A DNA stretch of 64,000 nt from Verrucomicrobiota bacterium (GTDB lineage Bacteria; Verrucomicrobiota; Verrucomicrobiia; Limisphaerales; UBA9464). The notes beneath the pieces are model-generated. The model made no database searches, was not told where the DNA came from, and saw only the letters and a list, made by a program, of their open reading frames with translations. The translations under genes and the position numbers were made by a program. The first letter of the stretch is position 1. Each line of letters starts with the position of its first letter. Shown here one piece after another: positions 27,867 to 36,825 of the stretch. The DNA lies in contig VHCX01000011.1 in NCBI GenBank assembly GCA_016871615.1, positions 1-64,000 on the forward strand, read 5' to 3'.

Positions 27867-30535
27867 AGCCCTCCTCCAATCCCTCTCCGTCGGACTGGAC
27901 CCCCGACTCGCCGGAATTCACCGCCTTCGCCCTCAAGGACGGTCCCTTCGACCCGTCCGTGCTCGGTTGGGCCGAGCGTCGGGCCGAGGCCGAGCAGGTC
28001 ATCGCCAAGTCGGCGGCCTTGCGTTCGGAAATCGGCGAGATCCGCCGCGTGGCCGACGACGTCGAGACGGACCTCGCCCACGAGCCGATCCATCGCCTGA
28101 GCATCGAACGGCGGGAATCGGTCCTCGCCTACGCCCGGAACCCGGGTCGCGGGCTTCCCCGTCGGTCCACCGAAGACATCCCGGCTGCCGGGAGAGACGG
28201 CTGGCACCGGTTCTGGTCGGCCGTGACCCGACCGGCCATGGGCTTCAGCCTGGCGGCGGCCACCGCGCTCAGCATCGCCCTGGCGCTGTGGAGCCCGTGG
28301 TCGTCGCGGCCCGCCTCCGGGCCGTCGGATCCTTCCGGGACCGCCCCGGCTGCGCGCGCTCGCGCCGCCGCGAAGGTTGCTCCGTCCGATCCGTCCGCCG
28401 CCCTGTCGGCCGGGGATGCCCTCCCTCCGGAGTCTCGGACGGAGTCCCCGGTCACCGTCGTGGCCTCCGTTTCGCCGGACCTGGACGGGGGGGCGGGAGA
28501 CACCCTGGCCGGCATCCCGATCCGGGGTTCGGCACCTGGTGTCGACCGGGCGGCGGGTTCGGGCGTTCGGCCCGAAGTCCCGCCGAGTGCGGCCTCGGCC
28601 GCCTCCCCACGGCCGCCGCAGGACGGTCCTTCGGGCGAGGTGGTGCGGGGCGAGCCCCAGCTCCGTTGGGAACGTCCCGGGCAGGAGCCGGCTGCGGCCC
28701 CGTCCGCGCCCAGGAAGACGGCGACGGCCGCCGGCTCCGGCCGGGAGGCCGGCCCTCCCGCCTCCCAGACCGCCGATCGGCCCATGGCGCAGTCGTTCCC
28801 GGGCCGCAGGCCTGCCGATCCGTCCGCCGCGGGGTCCTCCGCCTCCGCGGTCCCGGCGCGGACGGGCAGCGCGGCCGGGGTCCCGGTCGGGGTTGGGGGC
28901 GGGGTTGGGACCGGGGTTCCCATCGGACCCGCCTCCGCCACCGCCCGGACCGCGGTGGCGGGCGACACGGCTCCGATCCGGGAGTCCTCTCCGGTCCCGT
29001 CCCGTCGCGAGGTGGCCAGGACCACGCGGGAGTTCCCCTTCCAGTCGGCGGCCACCCAGCCCCGGTCTACCTTCCCCCTGAAGCCCGGTGACGACAGCTA
29101 TCCCGAGGTTCGTCAGGCGCTGGAGGCCGGGCGCCTGCCGGCCCCGGACTCCGTCCGGCTCGAGGAACTGCTCAACCACTTCGCCTACGATCACCCGGTG
29201 GCGTCCGGGGCCGAGGCCCTCTCGGCCCGGGTCGAGGTCGCCGACTCGCCGTGGAATCCGGACCACCGGCTCGTCAAGATCGGCCTCCAGGCCAGGCCGT
29301 CGGACCCGGCCGTCCGTCCGCCGGCCAACCTGGTCGTGCTGGTCGGACTGCGTCCGGGTTTCGAGGCGCGCCTGGCCTGGGCCCAGCGGAGCCTGCAGGC
29401 CGTCGTCGACGCGCTCGATGCCCGCGACTCGCTGGCGCTTCTGGTCGACGGACCCCGGGGGCGGGTGATCCTGCCGCCGACCTCGGGCCGGGAGCGCGAC
29501 CGGCTGGTCCGGGGTGTCTCCGATCTCCGCCCCGAGGGGGCCCCGCAGGGGCTCGACGGCCTTCGACGGGCCTATGCCCTGGCCTCCCAACGGCACGTGA
29601 CCGGCGGGACCAGCCGCGTGGTGTGGATCCTCGACGGGGAGTTCTCCGCGGAGGCCGGAACGCGGGGGGCGCTGGCCGACCTCATCCGGGAACAGACCGA
29701 ATGGGGTGTGTTCCTCACCGTCCTGGGCCTGGGGCCCGGCACGTCCGCGCCGCCGGCCGGCCGGCCGTGGATGCCCACGCCGGCCGGCGGGTCCTACGCG
29801 GCGGCGGCGGGTCCGGCCGAGGCGAGGGCGGCGTTGCGCCGCGAACTCCACCCCGCCGCGTCCCCGGTGGCCGACGACGTGACGGTGGATGTCCGTTTCA
29901 ACCCCGACCGGGTCGACCGTTGGCGCCTGATCGGTCAGGAGGCCACCGGGCCCGGGCCGCAGCGTGGCGCGCCCGCCGACCGGGCAGGCGTCCGGCTCGA
30001 TCCCGGGGATTCGGTCACCGCCCTCTACGAGATCGTTCCCGCCCGGCCGGAGCGCCCCGTCGGACCCGAGGCATCGGCGGCGTCCACGGCGGGGTCCGGT
30101 CCGGGGGGTGCCGATCCGGGTTCCAAGGGGCCGGAAGCCCATGCGGGTGCCGGCGAACTCCTGAGCCTACAGGTGGGGTTCCGGCCGCCGGCGGGCGACC
30201 CGGCCGGGGCGCCGCGACCCGGGGATCCCAAGGTTTCGGGCGACCCGGCGGCCAGGTCCCTCAGGGTCGACGTGCCGGACGCCTCCCGTCCGGTCGATGC
30301 GGCGACGGCCGACTACAAGTTCGCCGCCGCGGTGGTCGGCTACGGGCTGCTGCTCCGCGATTCGCCCTACAAGGGGAATCTCACCTGGGACAAGGTGCTG
30401 GCCCTGGCGGAGGAGGGGCAGGGACCCGACCGCGAGGGATACCGGATGGAGTTCCTGCAGCTGGTGCGGCGAGCCCAAGCGTTGCACGGCGCCGCGCCGT
30501 CGGTGCCGGGCGCCCCGGTCAGGCCCCGGCCCTGA
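27863..30535 (+). CDS. Membrane anti-sigma-like / VWA (YfbK-type) fusion protein
   Basis: Predicted 890-residue membrane protein coupled to the sigma gene by an ATGA overlap. Residues 1-120 are helical and cytoplasmic, with EFTAFALKDGPFDPSVLGWA and SAALRSEIGEIRRVADDVET, similar in style to anti-sigma N-termini in PVC bacteria. One membrane helix follows at about 124-146. A long Pro/Ala/Ser-rich linker covers about 147-405. The YfbK-type VWA N-terminal extension is at about 410-450 (YPEVRQALEAGRLPAPDSVR), the VWA domain from about 470, and a DUF3520-like C-terminus (FAAAVVGYGLLLRDSPYKGN) ends the protein. The first MIDAS motif DxSxS is missing: NLVVLVGLRPGF occupies 489-500. A later LDGEF (Asp591) is kept. 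Its last 17 bases overlap the convergent TPR gene. Confidence 0.8.
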   Translation: MKPSSNPSPSDWTPDSPEFTAFALKDGPFDPSVLGWAERRAEAEQVIAKSAALRSEIGEIRRVADDVETDLAHEPIHRLSIERRESVLAYARNPGRGLPRRSTEDIPAAGRDGWHRFWSAVTRPAMGFSLAAATALSIALALWSPWSSRPASGPSDPSGTAPAARARAAAKVAPSDPSAALSAGDALPPESRTESPVTVVASVSPDLDGGAGDTLAGIPIRGSAPGVDRAAGSGVRPEVPPSAASAASPRPPQDGPSGEVVRGEPQLRWERPGQEPAAAPSAPRKTATAAGSGREAGPPASQTADRPMAQSFPGRRPADPSAAGSSASAVPARTGSAAGVPVGVGGGVGTGVPIGPASATARTAVAGDTAPIRESSPVPSRREVARTTREFPFQSAATQPRSTFPLKPGDDSYPEVRQALEAGRLPAPDSVRLEELLNHFAYDHPVASGAEALSARVEVADSPWNPDHRLVKIGLQARPSDPAVRPPANLVVLVGLRPGFEARLAWAQRSLQAVVDALDARDSLALLVDGPRGRVILPPTSGRERDRLVRGVSDLRPEGAPQGLDGLRRAYALASQRHVTGGTSRVVWILDGEFSAEAGTRGALADLIREQTEWGVFLTVLGLGPGTSAPPAGRPWMPTPAGGSYAAAAGPAEARAALRRELHPAASPVADDVTVDVRFNPDRVDRWRLIGQEATGPGPQRGAPADRAGVRLDPGDSVTALYEIVPARPERPVGPEASAASTAGSGPGGADPGSKGPEAHAGAGELLSLQVGFRPPAGDPAGAPRPGDPKVSGDPAARSLRVDVPDASRPVDAATADYKFAAAVVGYGLLLRDSPYKGNLTWDKVLALAEEGQGPDREGYRMEFLQLVRRAQALHGAAPSVPGAPVRPRP

Positions 30536-30926
30536 GGGTGCGCACCCGGTCGCGCACCTTGCCGAACGCCGGGTCCTTCCGCGCGGCGGCGAGGTCGGGA
30601 TCCTTGAGCATCCAGTCGATGTCCCGGTAGCCGGCCTCGAGCGCCCGCAGGAGTTCGTCGATCGCCGGCCCGGGTTCGCCGGCAAGGCTCAGGCTGCAGG
30701 CGAGGTTGAAGAGCACCTCCGGGTCGCCCGGGCGGAGCGTCTTCAGATGATGGTCGACCCGCAGGCCGTCGGTGATGCGGCCACGGCGGGTGTAGTCGTC
30801 GGCCAGGAGTTGCAGCGCCTCGAAATAGCCGGGGTCCTTCGACACCAGCCCCTCGAGGAAGCCGATCTCGATGTCCAGATCCCGGGTTTCCCGCCTGCCC
30901 AACTTGGTTTTCTTGGCCTTCGACAT
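30519..30926 (-). CDS. TPR-repeat protein
   Basis: Predicted 135-residue cytoplasmic protein. A basic start (MSKAKKTKLGRRETRD) is followed by three helix pairs with TPR spacing (EIGFLEGLVSKDPGYFEALQ, then LLADDYTRRGRITDGLRVDH, PGDPEVLFNLACSLSLAGEP, then AIDELLRALEAG). The C-terminus KDPAFGKVRDRVRTL resembles the last repeat of tetratricopeptide proteins that report on residue blocks. The gene converges with the VWA gene and overlaps its end by 17 bases. The binding partner is unknown. Confidence 0.78.
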   Translation of the reverse strand: MSKAKKTKLGRRETRDLDIEIGFLEGLVSKDPGYFEALQLLADDYTRRGRITDGLRVDHHLKTLRPGDPEVLFNLACSLSLAGEPGPAIDELLRALEAGYRDIDWMLKDPDLAAARKDPAFGKVRDRVRTLRAGA

Positions 30927-31087
30927 CCGGCTGCGAATCTCGAAAGGCCCGACCTTCCCGTCAAGCGATGGTGGAGCCCCGCCTTGGGGCCGCCCGGTCC
31001 CCGGTGGGGCTCTCCCCCGGAGGGAACCCCGGACGGGCGGACGGGGGTTGCGTGGGCCGGGCCGGTCGGGCCAGCCTCGGCGGCATC

Positions 31088-31612
31088 ATGTCCGAGGAAT
31101 GGTTCGACGTGGTCGATGAGCAGGACCGGGTCATCGGCAGGGCCCCGCGCAGCGAGGTGCACCGGCTCAAGCTGCGGCACCGGGCCGTGCACATCCTCGT
31201 CTTCAACCGGCGGGGGGAGCTGTTCCTCCAGCAGCGGGCCCTCTGGAAGGATGATTTCCCCGGGGTCTGGGACTCGTCCTCGGCCGGTCATGTCACCGCC
31301 GGCGACGGCATGGACGAGACGGCCGTTCGCGAGATCGCCGAGGAGCTCGGGGTCGAGCTGGCCGAGCCGCCGCACCGGATCTTCGACTTGCCGGCCACCG
31401 AGGCCACCGGCTGGGAGTTCTGTGCGGTGTACCGGGCCGCGCACGAAGGGCCCTTCGTGCTGCAGCCCTCGGAAATCCGGGGCGGCGGCTGGTTCACGCC
31501 CGAGGCCGTCGGCGAGTGGATCCACCGGAGGCCGCAGGATTTCGCCAGCGCCTTCCGCGTGATCTGGGACCGGCTCGGCCCGGATGCTCTGTCTCCGGCG
31601 GGGCCCGGCTAG
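31088..31612 (+). CDS. Nudix hydrolase
   Basis: Predicted 174-residue Nudix enzyme. The Nudix box runs from GDGMDETAV through REIAEELG (81-88), with the metal-binding Glu residues in place. The start MSEEWFDVVDEQDRVIGRAP and the segment LFLQQRALWKDDFPGVWDSS match the YfcD/isopentenyl-diphosphate-isomerase-like group; the substrate is unassigned. The ATG at 31088 is chosen because the domain begins at once; the open frame upstream is low-complexity. The stop is TAG. It is 75 bases upstream of the spermidine-synthase-like gene. Confidence 0.9.
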   Translation: MSEEWFDVVDEQDRVIGRAPRSEVHRLKLRHRAVHILVFNRRGELFLQQRALWKDDFPGVWDSSSAGHVTAGDGMDETAVREIAEELGVELAEPPHRIFDLPATEATGWEFCAVYRAAHEGPFVLQPSEIRGGGWFTPEAVGEWIHRRPQDFASAFRVIWDRLGPDALSPAGPG

Positions 31613-31686
31613 GCAATTGCCCCGGCTGCAAAGGTTCTTCCGGGCTGGGTTTTTCGACCGCTCCGGTCCAAGGTCCTGCCAACACC

Positions 31687-34600
31687 ATGAAGTCGAACTC
31701 CCCCGGGGTCTTCTGGACCATCCTGGCCTCCTTTTTCGTCTCCGGCCTGGCCGGGCTGCTCTACCAGGTCGTCTGGACGCGGTACCTGGCGCTCTTCCTC
31801 GGGAGCACCAGCTACGCCGTGGTGGCCGTGCTCGTGGCCTTCATGGGCGGTCTGGCCGCGGGCAACGCCCTGCTGGGGACCCGGGCCGACTCGCTGCGCC
31901 GGCCGCTGTTCTTCTACGCCTGCCTCGAGGCCGGCATCGGCCTCTTCGCCGTGGCCTTCCCGTTCTACTTCGAGGGCGTGCGCCAGGCGTTCCTGGCGAC
32001 GGTCCGCTCGATGCATCCCGAGGGATCGACCCGGCTGGCCCTGCAGTTCGGCTTCGCCGTGCTGACCATCCTGCTGCCCACCGTCCTCATGGGCGCGACC
32101 CTGCCGGTCCTGACCAAGTACGTGACCCGGTCGCTGTCGGAGCTGCGGGGGCGCGTCGCGGCCCTCTACTCGATCAACAGCGCCGGCGCGGTGGCCGGCA
32201 TCCTCCTGGCCGACTGGTGGTGGATCCCCGCCCTCGGCCTCGAGGCGGTGGTGCAGCTTGGCGCGACATTCAGCCTCGCCATCGCCCTGGTGGCCTATGT
32301 GCTGAGCGCCCGCAGCGGCGAGGGGCTCGACGAGGCGCCGCCGACGGTCGCCCGCACCGAGACCGACGAGTCGTTCACGCTGCTCGAGTGCCGTGTGGCG
32401 CTGGTGGCCGCCGGCTTGTCGGGCTTCGTGGCCATGCTCTACGAGGTGGCCTGGACCCGGCTCCTCGCGCTGGCCCTCGGTTCCAGCACCCACGCCTATT
32501 CCCTGATGCTGGCGACCTTCATCAGCGGCATCGCCGTCGGCAGCGCCCTGGTCTCGGCCCTGCGCCGGCGGGTCGACACGCTGGTGGCCTTCGCCGTCTC
32601 CGAGTGGGCCCTGGCCGGCACGCTGCTGGTCTCCATCTTCTTCTACGACCTCATCCCCTACGCCTTCGCCCACCTGGCCGATGTGATCGCCCGGCGGCCG
32701 GCGGCCTACCCGGTGTACGAGCTGAGCCAGACCCTCGTGTGTTTCGGGGTGCTGTTCGTTCCGGCGGTCTGCCTGGGCATGACCCTGCCGCTGGCCAGCC
32801 GCGTGGCGACGGCCGACTTCCGGCGCACCGGAGGCTCGGTGGGCCGGGTGTTCGCCGTGAACACCCTGGGCACCGTGCTCGGGGCGGTGCTCACCGGGCT
32901 GGTCTTCCTGCCGGCGCTCGGCCTGGCCGCCACGCTGGCCCTGGGCATCGGCATCAATGGGTTGATCGGCTGGGTCACCCTCGCCTCGAGGCGCGGAGGA
33001 GTCGGCCGGGCCGCGCTCCAGGGGCTCGTCGCCACGGCCCTGTTGGTCGCGCTGGTGTCCTTCATGCTGGGTGACCGGTGGTCCCGGGCCTTCGTGCTGG
33101 GCCTCTGGCGCGACGTGCAGCCGCCGGCCAGCATCGAGGAGTTCCGCCGGCGCGGGGAGATCTACGACCTGGCGTATCACCGCGACGGGGCCGGCTCGAC
33201 GGTGGCGGTCCTGGCGGTGACCAACCTGGCCGGCCAGCGCAACATCAGCCTCAAGGTCAACGGCAAGGCCGACGCCAGCTCGGGCGAGGACATGAGCACC
33301 CAGATCCTCGCCGGCCAACTGCCGATGCTGCTCAAGCCCTCGGCCGAGACGGTGCTGGTGGTCGGCGCCGGCAGCGGCGTGACCGTGGGTTCGGTCCTCC
33401 AGCATGCCTCGGTGAGGTCGGTCGACCTCGTGGAGATCTCGCCCGAGGTGGTGGAGGTGGCCCGGGACCACTTCGCCCCCTTCAACCACGACGGCCTCCG
33501 CAACCCGAGGTGTCGCACGCACATCGAGGACGCGAAGACCTTCCTCCAGACCACGTCAGAGACCTTCGACGTGATCATCACCGAGCCGTCCAACCCGTGG
33601 ATGGCCGGCGTGGCGGCCGTCTTCAGCCGGGAATACTATCAGGACTGCCTATCCCGGCTCCGGGAGGGCGGATTGTGCGCCCAGTGGGTCCAGACCTACG
33701 AGACCGACGACGAAACCTTCGCCACCGTGGTTGCCACCTTCGGCTCGGTGTTCCCGCACCTGAGCCTCTGGCAGACCTCGTCCAGCGACCTGCTGCTCAT
33801 CGGGGCGGCCCGGCCCTTCCAGGCCGACCTCGCGGCCATGGCCCGGCGCCTGGCCGAGCCGCCCGTCGCGGCGGACCTGCGGCGCATCGAGATCACGCGG
33901 CCCGTGAACGTGCTGTCCCTGCAGATGGTGGCCTTCGACGACGCATTCTTCCTCGCCCCCGACGGCACACCGGTCCACAGCGATTTCCACCCGGTGCTGG
34001 AGTACCGGGCCCAGCGGGCCTTCTTCATCCGGGGCATGGCCGGGCTGCCCTACCGCCTGAACGAGATCAAGCGGCCCCGCCCACGCACGCTGCTGGGCGA
34101 GCACCTCGCCGCGCATCCGCTGGATGCCGCCGACTGCCTGGCCCTGTCCCGCCAGTTCGCCCGGTTCGGCGTGCCGCAGCTCCCGGTGTTCCGCTCCATC
34201 CTCCGCCGCTGGCAGGAGTTGGCGCCGCGCGACCCGACCGTGATCCGGCTCCTGTCCACCTATGCGGTCCAGAGCCCCGCCCCGGATGGCGAGGTGGCCT
34301 CGCTGGTCGCCCATCCCGCCTTCTCCGACGAGGCGCAGTTGCGCAACCTCGACCTGCTGCGCCAATTGGCCGACCTGCTCCTGCTGCGCCACCGCGCCCA
34401 GCGCTCGGCCTTCCACGTCCCGGACACGATCCGTCTGGAGGTGTTCCTCGGCGCGTTGTCCAACCTCGACCCGCAGCGGCAGCGGGTCCATCGCATGCGC
34501 CTGGCCGAGGTGAGCTGGGACCGCGGCAACGACGCCCGCGCCCGGAAGCTCTTCGAGGAGGCCCTCGACCCGGACGAGGCCCGCTTCGGACCCTTCGACT

Positions 34601-34809
34601 TCTCCCAGGATCCCACCTGTCCGGAGGGGATGATGGCCCGCCTGATCGATGCCGACCTGAGGGCCGGCGACCTGAAGGCGGCCCTCGAGAAGGTCCTGCG
34701 CTTCGGGCGGCTGGGATACGTCCATCCCGACCGGATGGGCGGCGAGGATGCCCTTCAGATGCTCGCCCGGCGGGTGATCGTGACCAGCCAGGCCTCGCTG
34801 CGGAAGTGA
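31687..34809 (+). CDS. Membrane protein with fused spermidine-synthase-like domain
   Basis: Predicted 1040-residue protein. Residues 1-490 hold about 12-14 membrane helices in two related halves (SGLAGLLYQVVWTRYLALFL at about 20-39 and GFVAMLYEVAWTRLLALALG in the second half), typical of polyamine-synthase-like MFS fusions. A Rossmann-type aminopropyltransferase domain follows, with VLVVGAGSGVTVGSVLQHAS near 556, VEISPEVVEVARDHF and IITEPSNPWMAGVAAVFSRE. About 780-1040 is a helical C-terminus of unknown type. The usual catalytic DxxDP is replaced by EPSNPW, so true spermidine synthesis is doubtful. No speD or other polyamine gene is nearby. The ATG at 31687 precedes the first helix. Confidence 0.83.
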   Translation: MKSNSPGVFWTILASFFVSGLAGLLYQVVWTRYLALFLGSTSYAVVAVLVAFMGGLAAGNALLGTRADSLRRPLFFYACLEAGIGLFAVAFPFYFEGVRQAFLATVRSMHPEGSTRLALQFGFAVLTILLPTVLMGATLPVLTKYVTRSLSELRGRVAALYSINSAGAVAGILLADWWWIPALGLEAVVQLGATFSLAIALVAYVLSARSGEGLDEAPPTVARTETDESFTLLECRVALVAAGLSGFVAMLYEVAWTRLLALALGSSTHAYSLMLATFISGIAVGSALVSALRRRVDTLVAFAVSEWALAGTLLVSIFFYDLIPYAFAHLADVIARRPAAYPVYELSQTLVCFGVLFVPAVCLGMTLPLASRVATADFRRTGGSVGRVFAVNTLGTVLGAVLTGLVFLPALGLAATLALGIGINGLIGWVTLASRRGGVGRAALQGLVATALLVALVSFMLGDRWSRAFVLGLWRDVQPPASIEEFRRRGEIYDLAYHRDGAGSTVAVLAVTNLAGQRNISLKVNGKADASSGEDMSTQILAGQLPMLLKPSAETVLVVGAGSGVTVGSVLQHASVRSVDLVEISPEVVEVARDHFAPFNHDGLRNPRCRTHIEDAKTFLQTTSETFDVIITEPSNPWMAGVAAVFSREYYQDCLSRLREGGLCAQWVQTYETDDETFATVVATFGSVFPHLSLWQTSSSDLLLIGAARPFQADLAAMARRLAEPPVAADLRRIEITRPVNVLSLQMVAFDDAFFLAPDGTPVHSDFHPVLEYRAQRAFFIRGMAGLPYRLNEIKRPRPRTLLGEHLAAHPLDAADCLALSRQFARFGVPQLPVFRSILRRWQELAPRDPTVIRLLSTYAVQSPAPDGEVASLVAHPAFSDEAQLRNLDLLRQLADLLLLRHRAQRSAFHVPDTIRLEVFLGALSNLDPQRQRVHRMRLAEVSWDRGNDARARKLFEEALDPDEARFGPFDFSQDPTCPEGMMARLIDADLRAGDLKAALEKVLRFGRLGYVHPDRMGGEDALQMLARRVIVTSQASLRK

Positions 34810-34918
34810 GCCCCCTGCGCTGTCGGCTTTCCCCGGGCGGCCGAGGCCGACGCTCGACATCGGGGGCGTCTGCGGTTTTCTTGGTCTCCTGTCCGCGCGT
34901 CCCGTGGCGCGGAACCCG

Positions 34919-35824
34919 ATGACCGAGTTCCTGCAACAACTGCTCAACGGAGTGCTCCTCGGGGCCATCTACGCCCTCATTGCGCTGGGGTACACCATGG
35001 TCTACGGGGTGTTGCGCTTCATCAATTTCGCCCACAGCGACGTCTTCATGCTCGGGGCCTTCGTCGCCTGGGTGTCGGTCGAGAAGCTCGGCCTGCCCAC
35101 CCGGTCCCTCCTCGGCGGACTTGGGGCGCTTCTGGCGGCGATGTCGGTCTGCGCGGCCCTGGGCGTGGTCATCGAGCGCCTGGCCTACCGGCCGCTGCGC
35201 CGGCGCTCGACCCTCACCGTGCTGATCACCGCCATCGGCGTGTCCCTGCTCATCCAGAATGTCGCCCAGAGCCCGAGGCTCGGGTTCGGGCCCAACCCGC
35301 GGGCCTTTCCGGAGCTGTTCCCCTCCAGCCAGCTCCATGTGGGCGGCCTGACCGTGTCGACCCACCAGCTGGGGGTGCTGGCCGTCGCGCTGGTCCTCTT
35401 GGCCGTCCTGTACTGGATCGTCCACCGCACCCGCATCGGCACGGCCATGCGCGCACTGTCCTTCAACGCCACGGCCGCCTCGCTGGTGGGGATCGACAAC
35501 GACCGCGTCATCTCCTTCACCTTCGGGCTGGGCTCGGCGCTGGCCGGCGCGGGCGGCGTGCTCTATGCCATGAACTACCCCAGCATCGACCCGCTGATGG
35601 GAACGCTGCCCGGCCTCAAGGCCTTCGTCGCCGCGGTGCTGGGCGGGATCGGCAACCTGCCGGGCGCCGCCTTGGGAGGGCTGGTCATCGGGCTGGTCGA
35701 GACCTTCGTCTCGGGCACCCGGCTGTCGACCTTCCGCGACGCCATCGCCTTCGGCATCCTCATCGCCATTCTCCTGTTCCGTCCGGCGGGCCTGCTGGGT
35801 AAACCGAAGGTGGAGAAGGTCTGA
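34919..35824 (+). CDS. livH: Branched-chain amino acid ABC transporter permease LivH
   Basis: Predicted 301-residue inner-membrane permease with about eight helices, beginning MTEFLQQLLNGVLLGAIYAL and containing the family blocks GYTMVYGVLRFINFAHSDVF and LGGIGNLPGAALGGLVIGLV. It imports leucine-type amino acids or related amides together with the next three genes. The ATG at 34919 is preferred to the GTG at 34904 because it gives the standard LivH start. livM begins two bases after the stop, so the four genes form an operon. UrtB of urea transporters is the main alternative. Confidence 0.93.
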   Translation: MTEFLQQLLNGVLLGAIYALIALGYTMVYGVLRFINFAHSDVFMLGAFVAWVSVEKLGLPTRSLLGGLGALLAAMSVCAALGVVIERLAYRPLRRRSTLTVLITAIGVSLLIQNVAQSPRLGFGPNPRAFPELFPSSQLHVGGLTVSTHQLGVLAVALVLLAVLYWIVHRTRIGTAMRALSFNATAASLVGIDNDRVISFTFGLGSALAGAGGVLYAMNYPSIDPLMGTLPGLKAFVAAVLGGIGNLPGAALGGLVIGLVETFVSGTRLSTFRDAIAFGILIAILLFRPAGLLGKPKVEKV

Positions 35825-35826
35825 CC

Positions 35827-36825
35827 ATGGCGTTCCCCAAGGCCCAACGCTGGTTGCTTGCCGCTCTGCTGCTCTCGGGCGGGGCCTCGGCGCTTTCCGG
35901 GTCGATCGATCCCTACTTCCTCGACGTGGTGATGGGGGTCGGGGTCGGCATCGTCCTGGCCTCCAGCCTCAACCTGATCAACGGGTTCACCGGGCAGTTC
36001 TCGCTGGGGCATGCCGGGTTCATGGCCGTGGGCGCCTACACCTCGGCCATGCTCTCGACGGTCGTGGCACCGCGGACCGGCCTGGGACCGGTCGCGCTGC
36101 AATGGGTGTTCTTCCCCGCCAGCCTCGTCGCCGGCGGGGCGGTCGCCGCGCTGGCCGGTCTCGCCGTCGGCGCGCCGTCGCTCCGGCTCAAGGGCGACTA
36201 CCTGGCCATCGTGACCCTTGGCTTCGGCGAGATCATCCGGGTGGTCCTGCAGAACGTGGACGCGGTCGGCGGCGCACGGGGCCTCACCGGCGTTCCCGCC
36301 CACACCAACCTGCTGTGGACCTTTGGCACGGCCTCGCTGACGGTCTACACCGTGTGGGCCCTGCTCGAGTCCACCCGGGGACGCGGGTTCCTCGCCGTGG
36401 CCGACGACGAGGTCGCCGCCGAGGCCATGGGGCTCGACACCACGCGCTACAAGATCACGGCCTTCGGCATCGGATCGTTCTTCGCCGGGGTGGCCGGCGG
36501 CCTGTACGCGCACCTCAAGGGATACCTGAACCCGGGCGGCTTCTCCTTCGACAAGAGCATCGAGATCGTGGTCATGGTCATCCTCGGCGGCATGGGACGA
36601 CATGCGGGCGTGGTCTTCGCGGCCATCCTGCTGACGCTGCTGCCCGAGGGGCTCCGTGAACTCGGCAGCCGCTCGATCCCCAACCCCTTCGGCGGCCCGG
36701 CCTGGTCGCTCGACTGGATCAAGGACGCGCGCATGATCCTCTATTCGCTGCTGCTCATCCTGCTGATGCTCCTGCGTCCCGAGGGGCTCTTCCACCGCCG
36801 CCCGTCCCGGATGCCGTCGTCATGA
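35827..36825 (+). CDS. livM: Branched-chain amino acid ABC transporter permease LivM
   Basis: Predicted 332-residue second permease with about nine helices. The typical blocks are LNLINGFTGQFSLGHAGFMA, LRLKGDYLAIVTLGFGEIIR and a C-terminal GGMGRHAGVVFAAILLTLLP. It forms the heterodimeric channel with LivH. Its TGA overlaps the livG ATG in an ATGA arrangement, giving coupled translation. Confidence 0.94.
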   Translation: MAFPKAQRWLLAALLLSGGASALSGSIDPYFLDVVMGVGVGIVLASSLNLINGFTGQFSLGHAGFMAVGAYTSAMLSTVVAPRTGLGPVALQWVFFPASLVAGGAVAALAGLAVGAPSLRLKGDYLAIVTLGFGEIIRVVLQNVDAVGGARGLTGVPAHTNLLWTFGTASLTVYTVWALLESTRGRGFLAVADDEVAAEAMGLDTTRYKITAFGIGSFFAGVAGGLYAHLKGYLNPGGFSFDKSIEIVVMVILGGMGRHAGVVFAAILLTLLPEGLRELGSRSIPNPFGGPAWSLDWIKDARMILYSLLLILLMLLRPEGLFHRRPSRMPSS

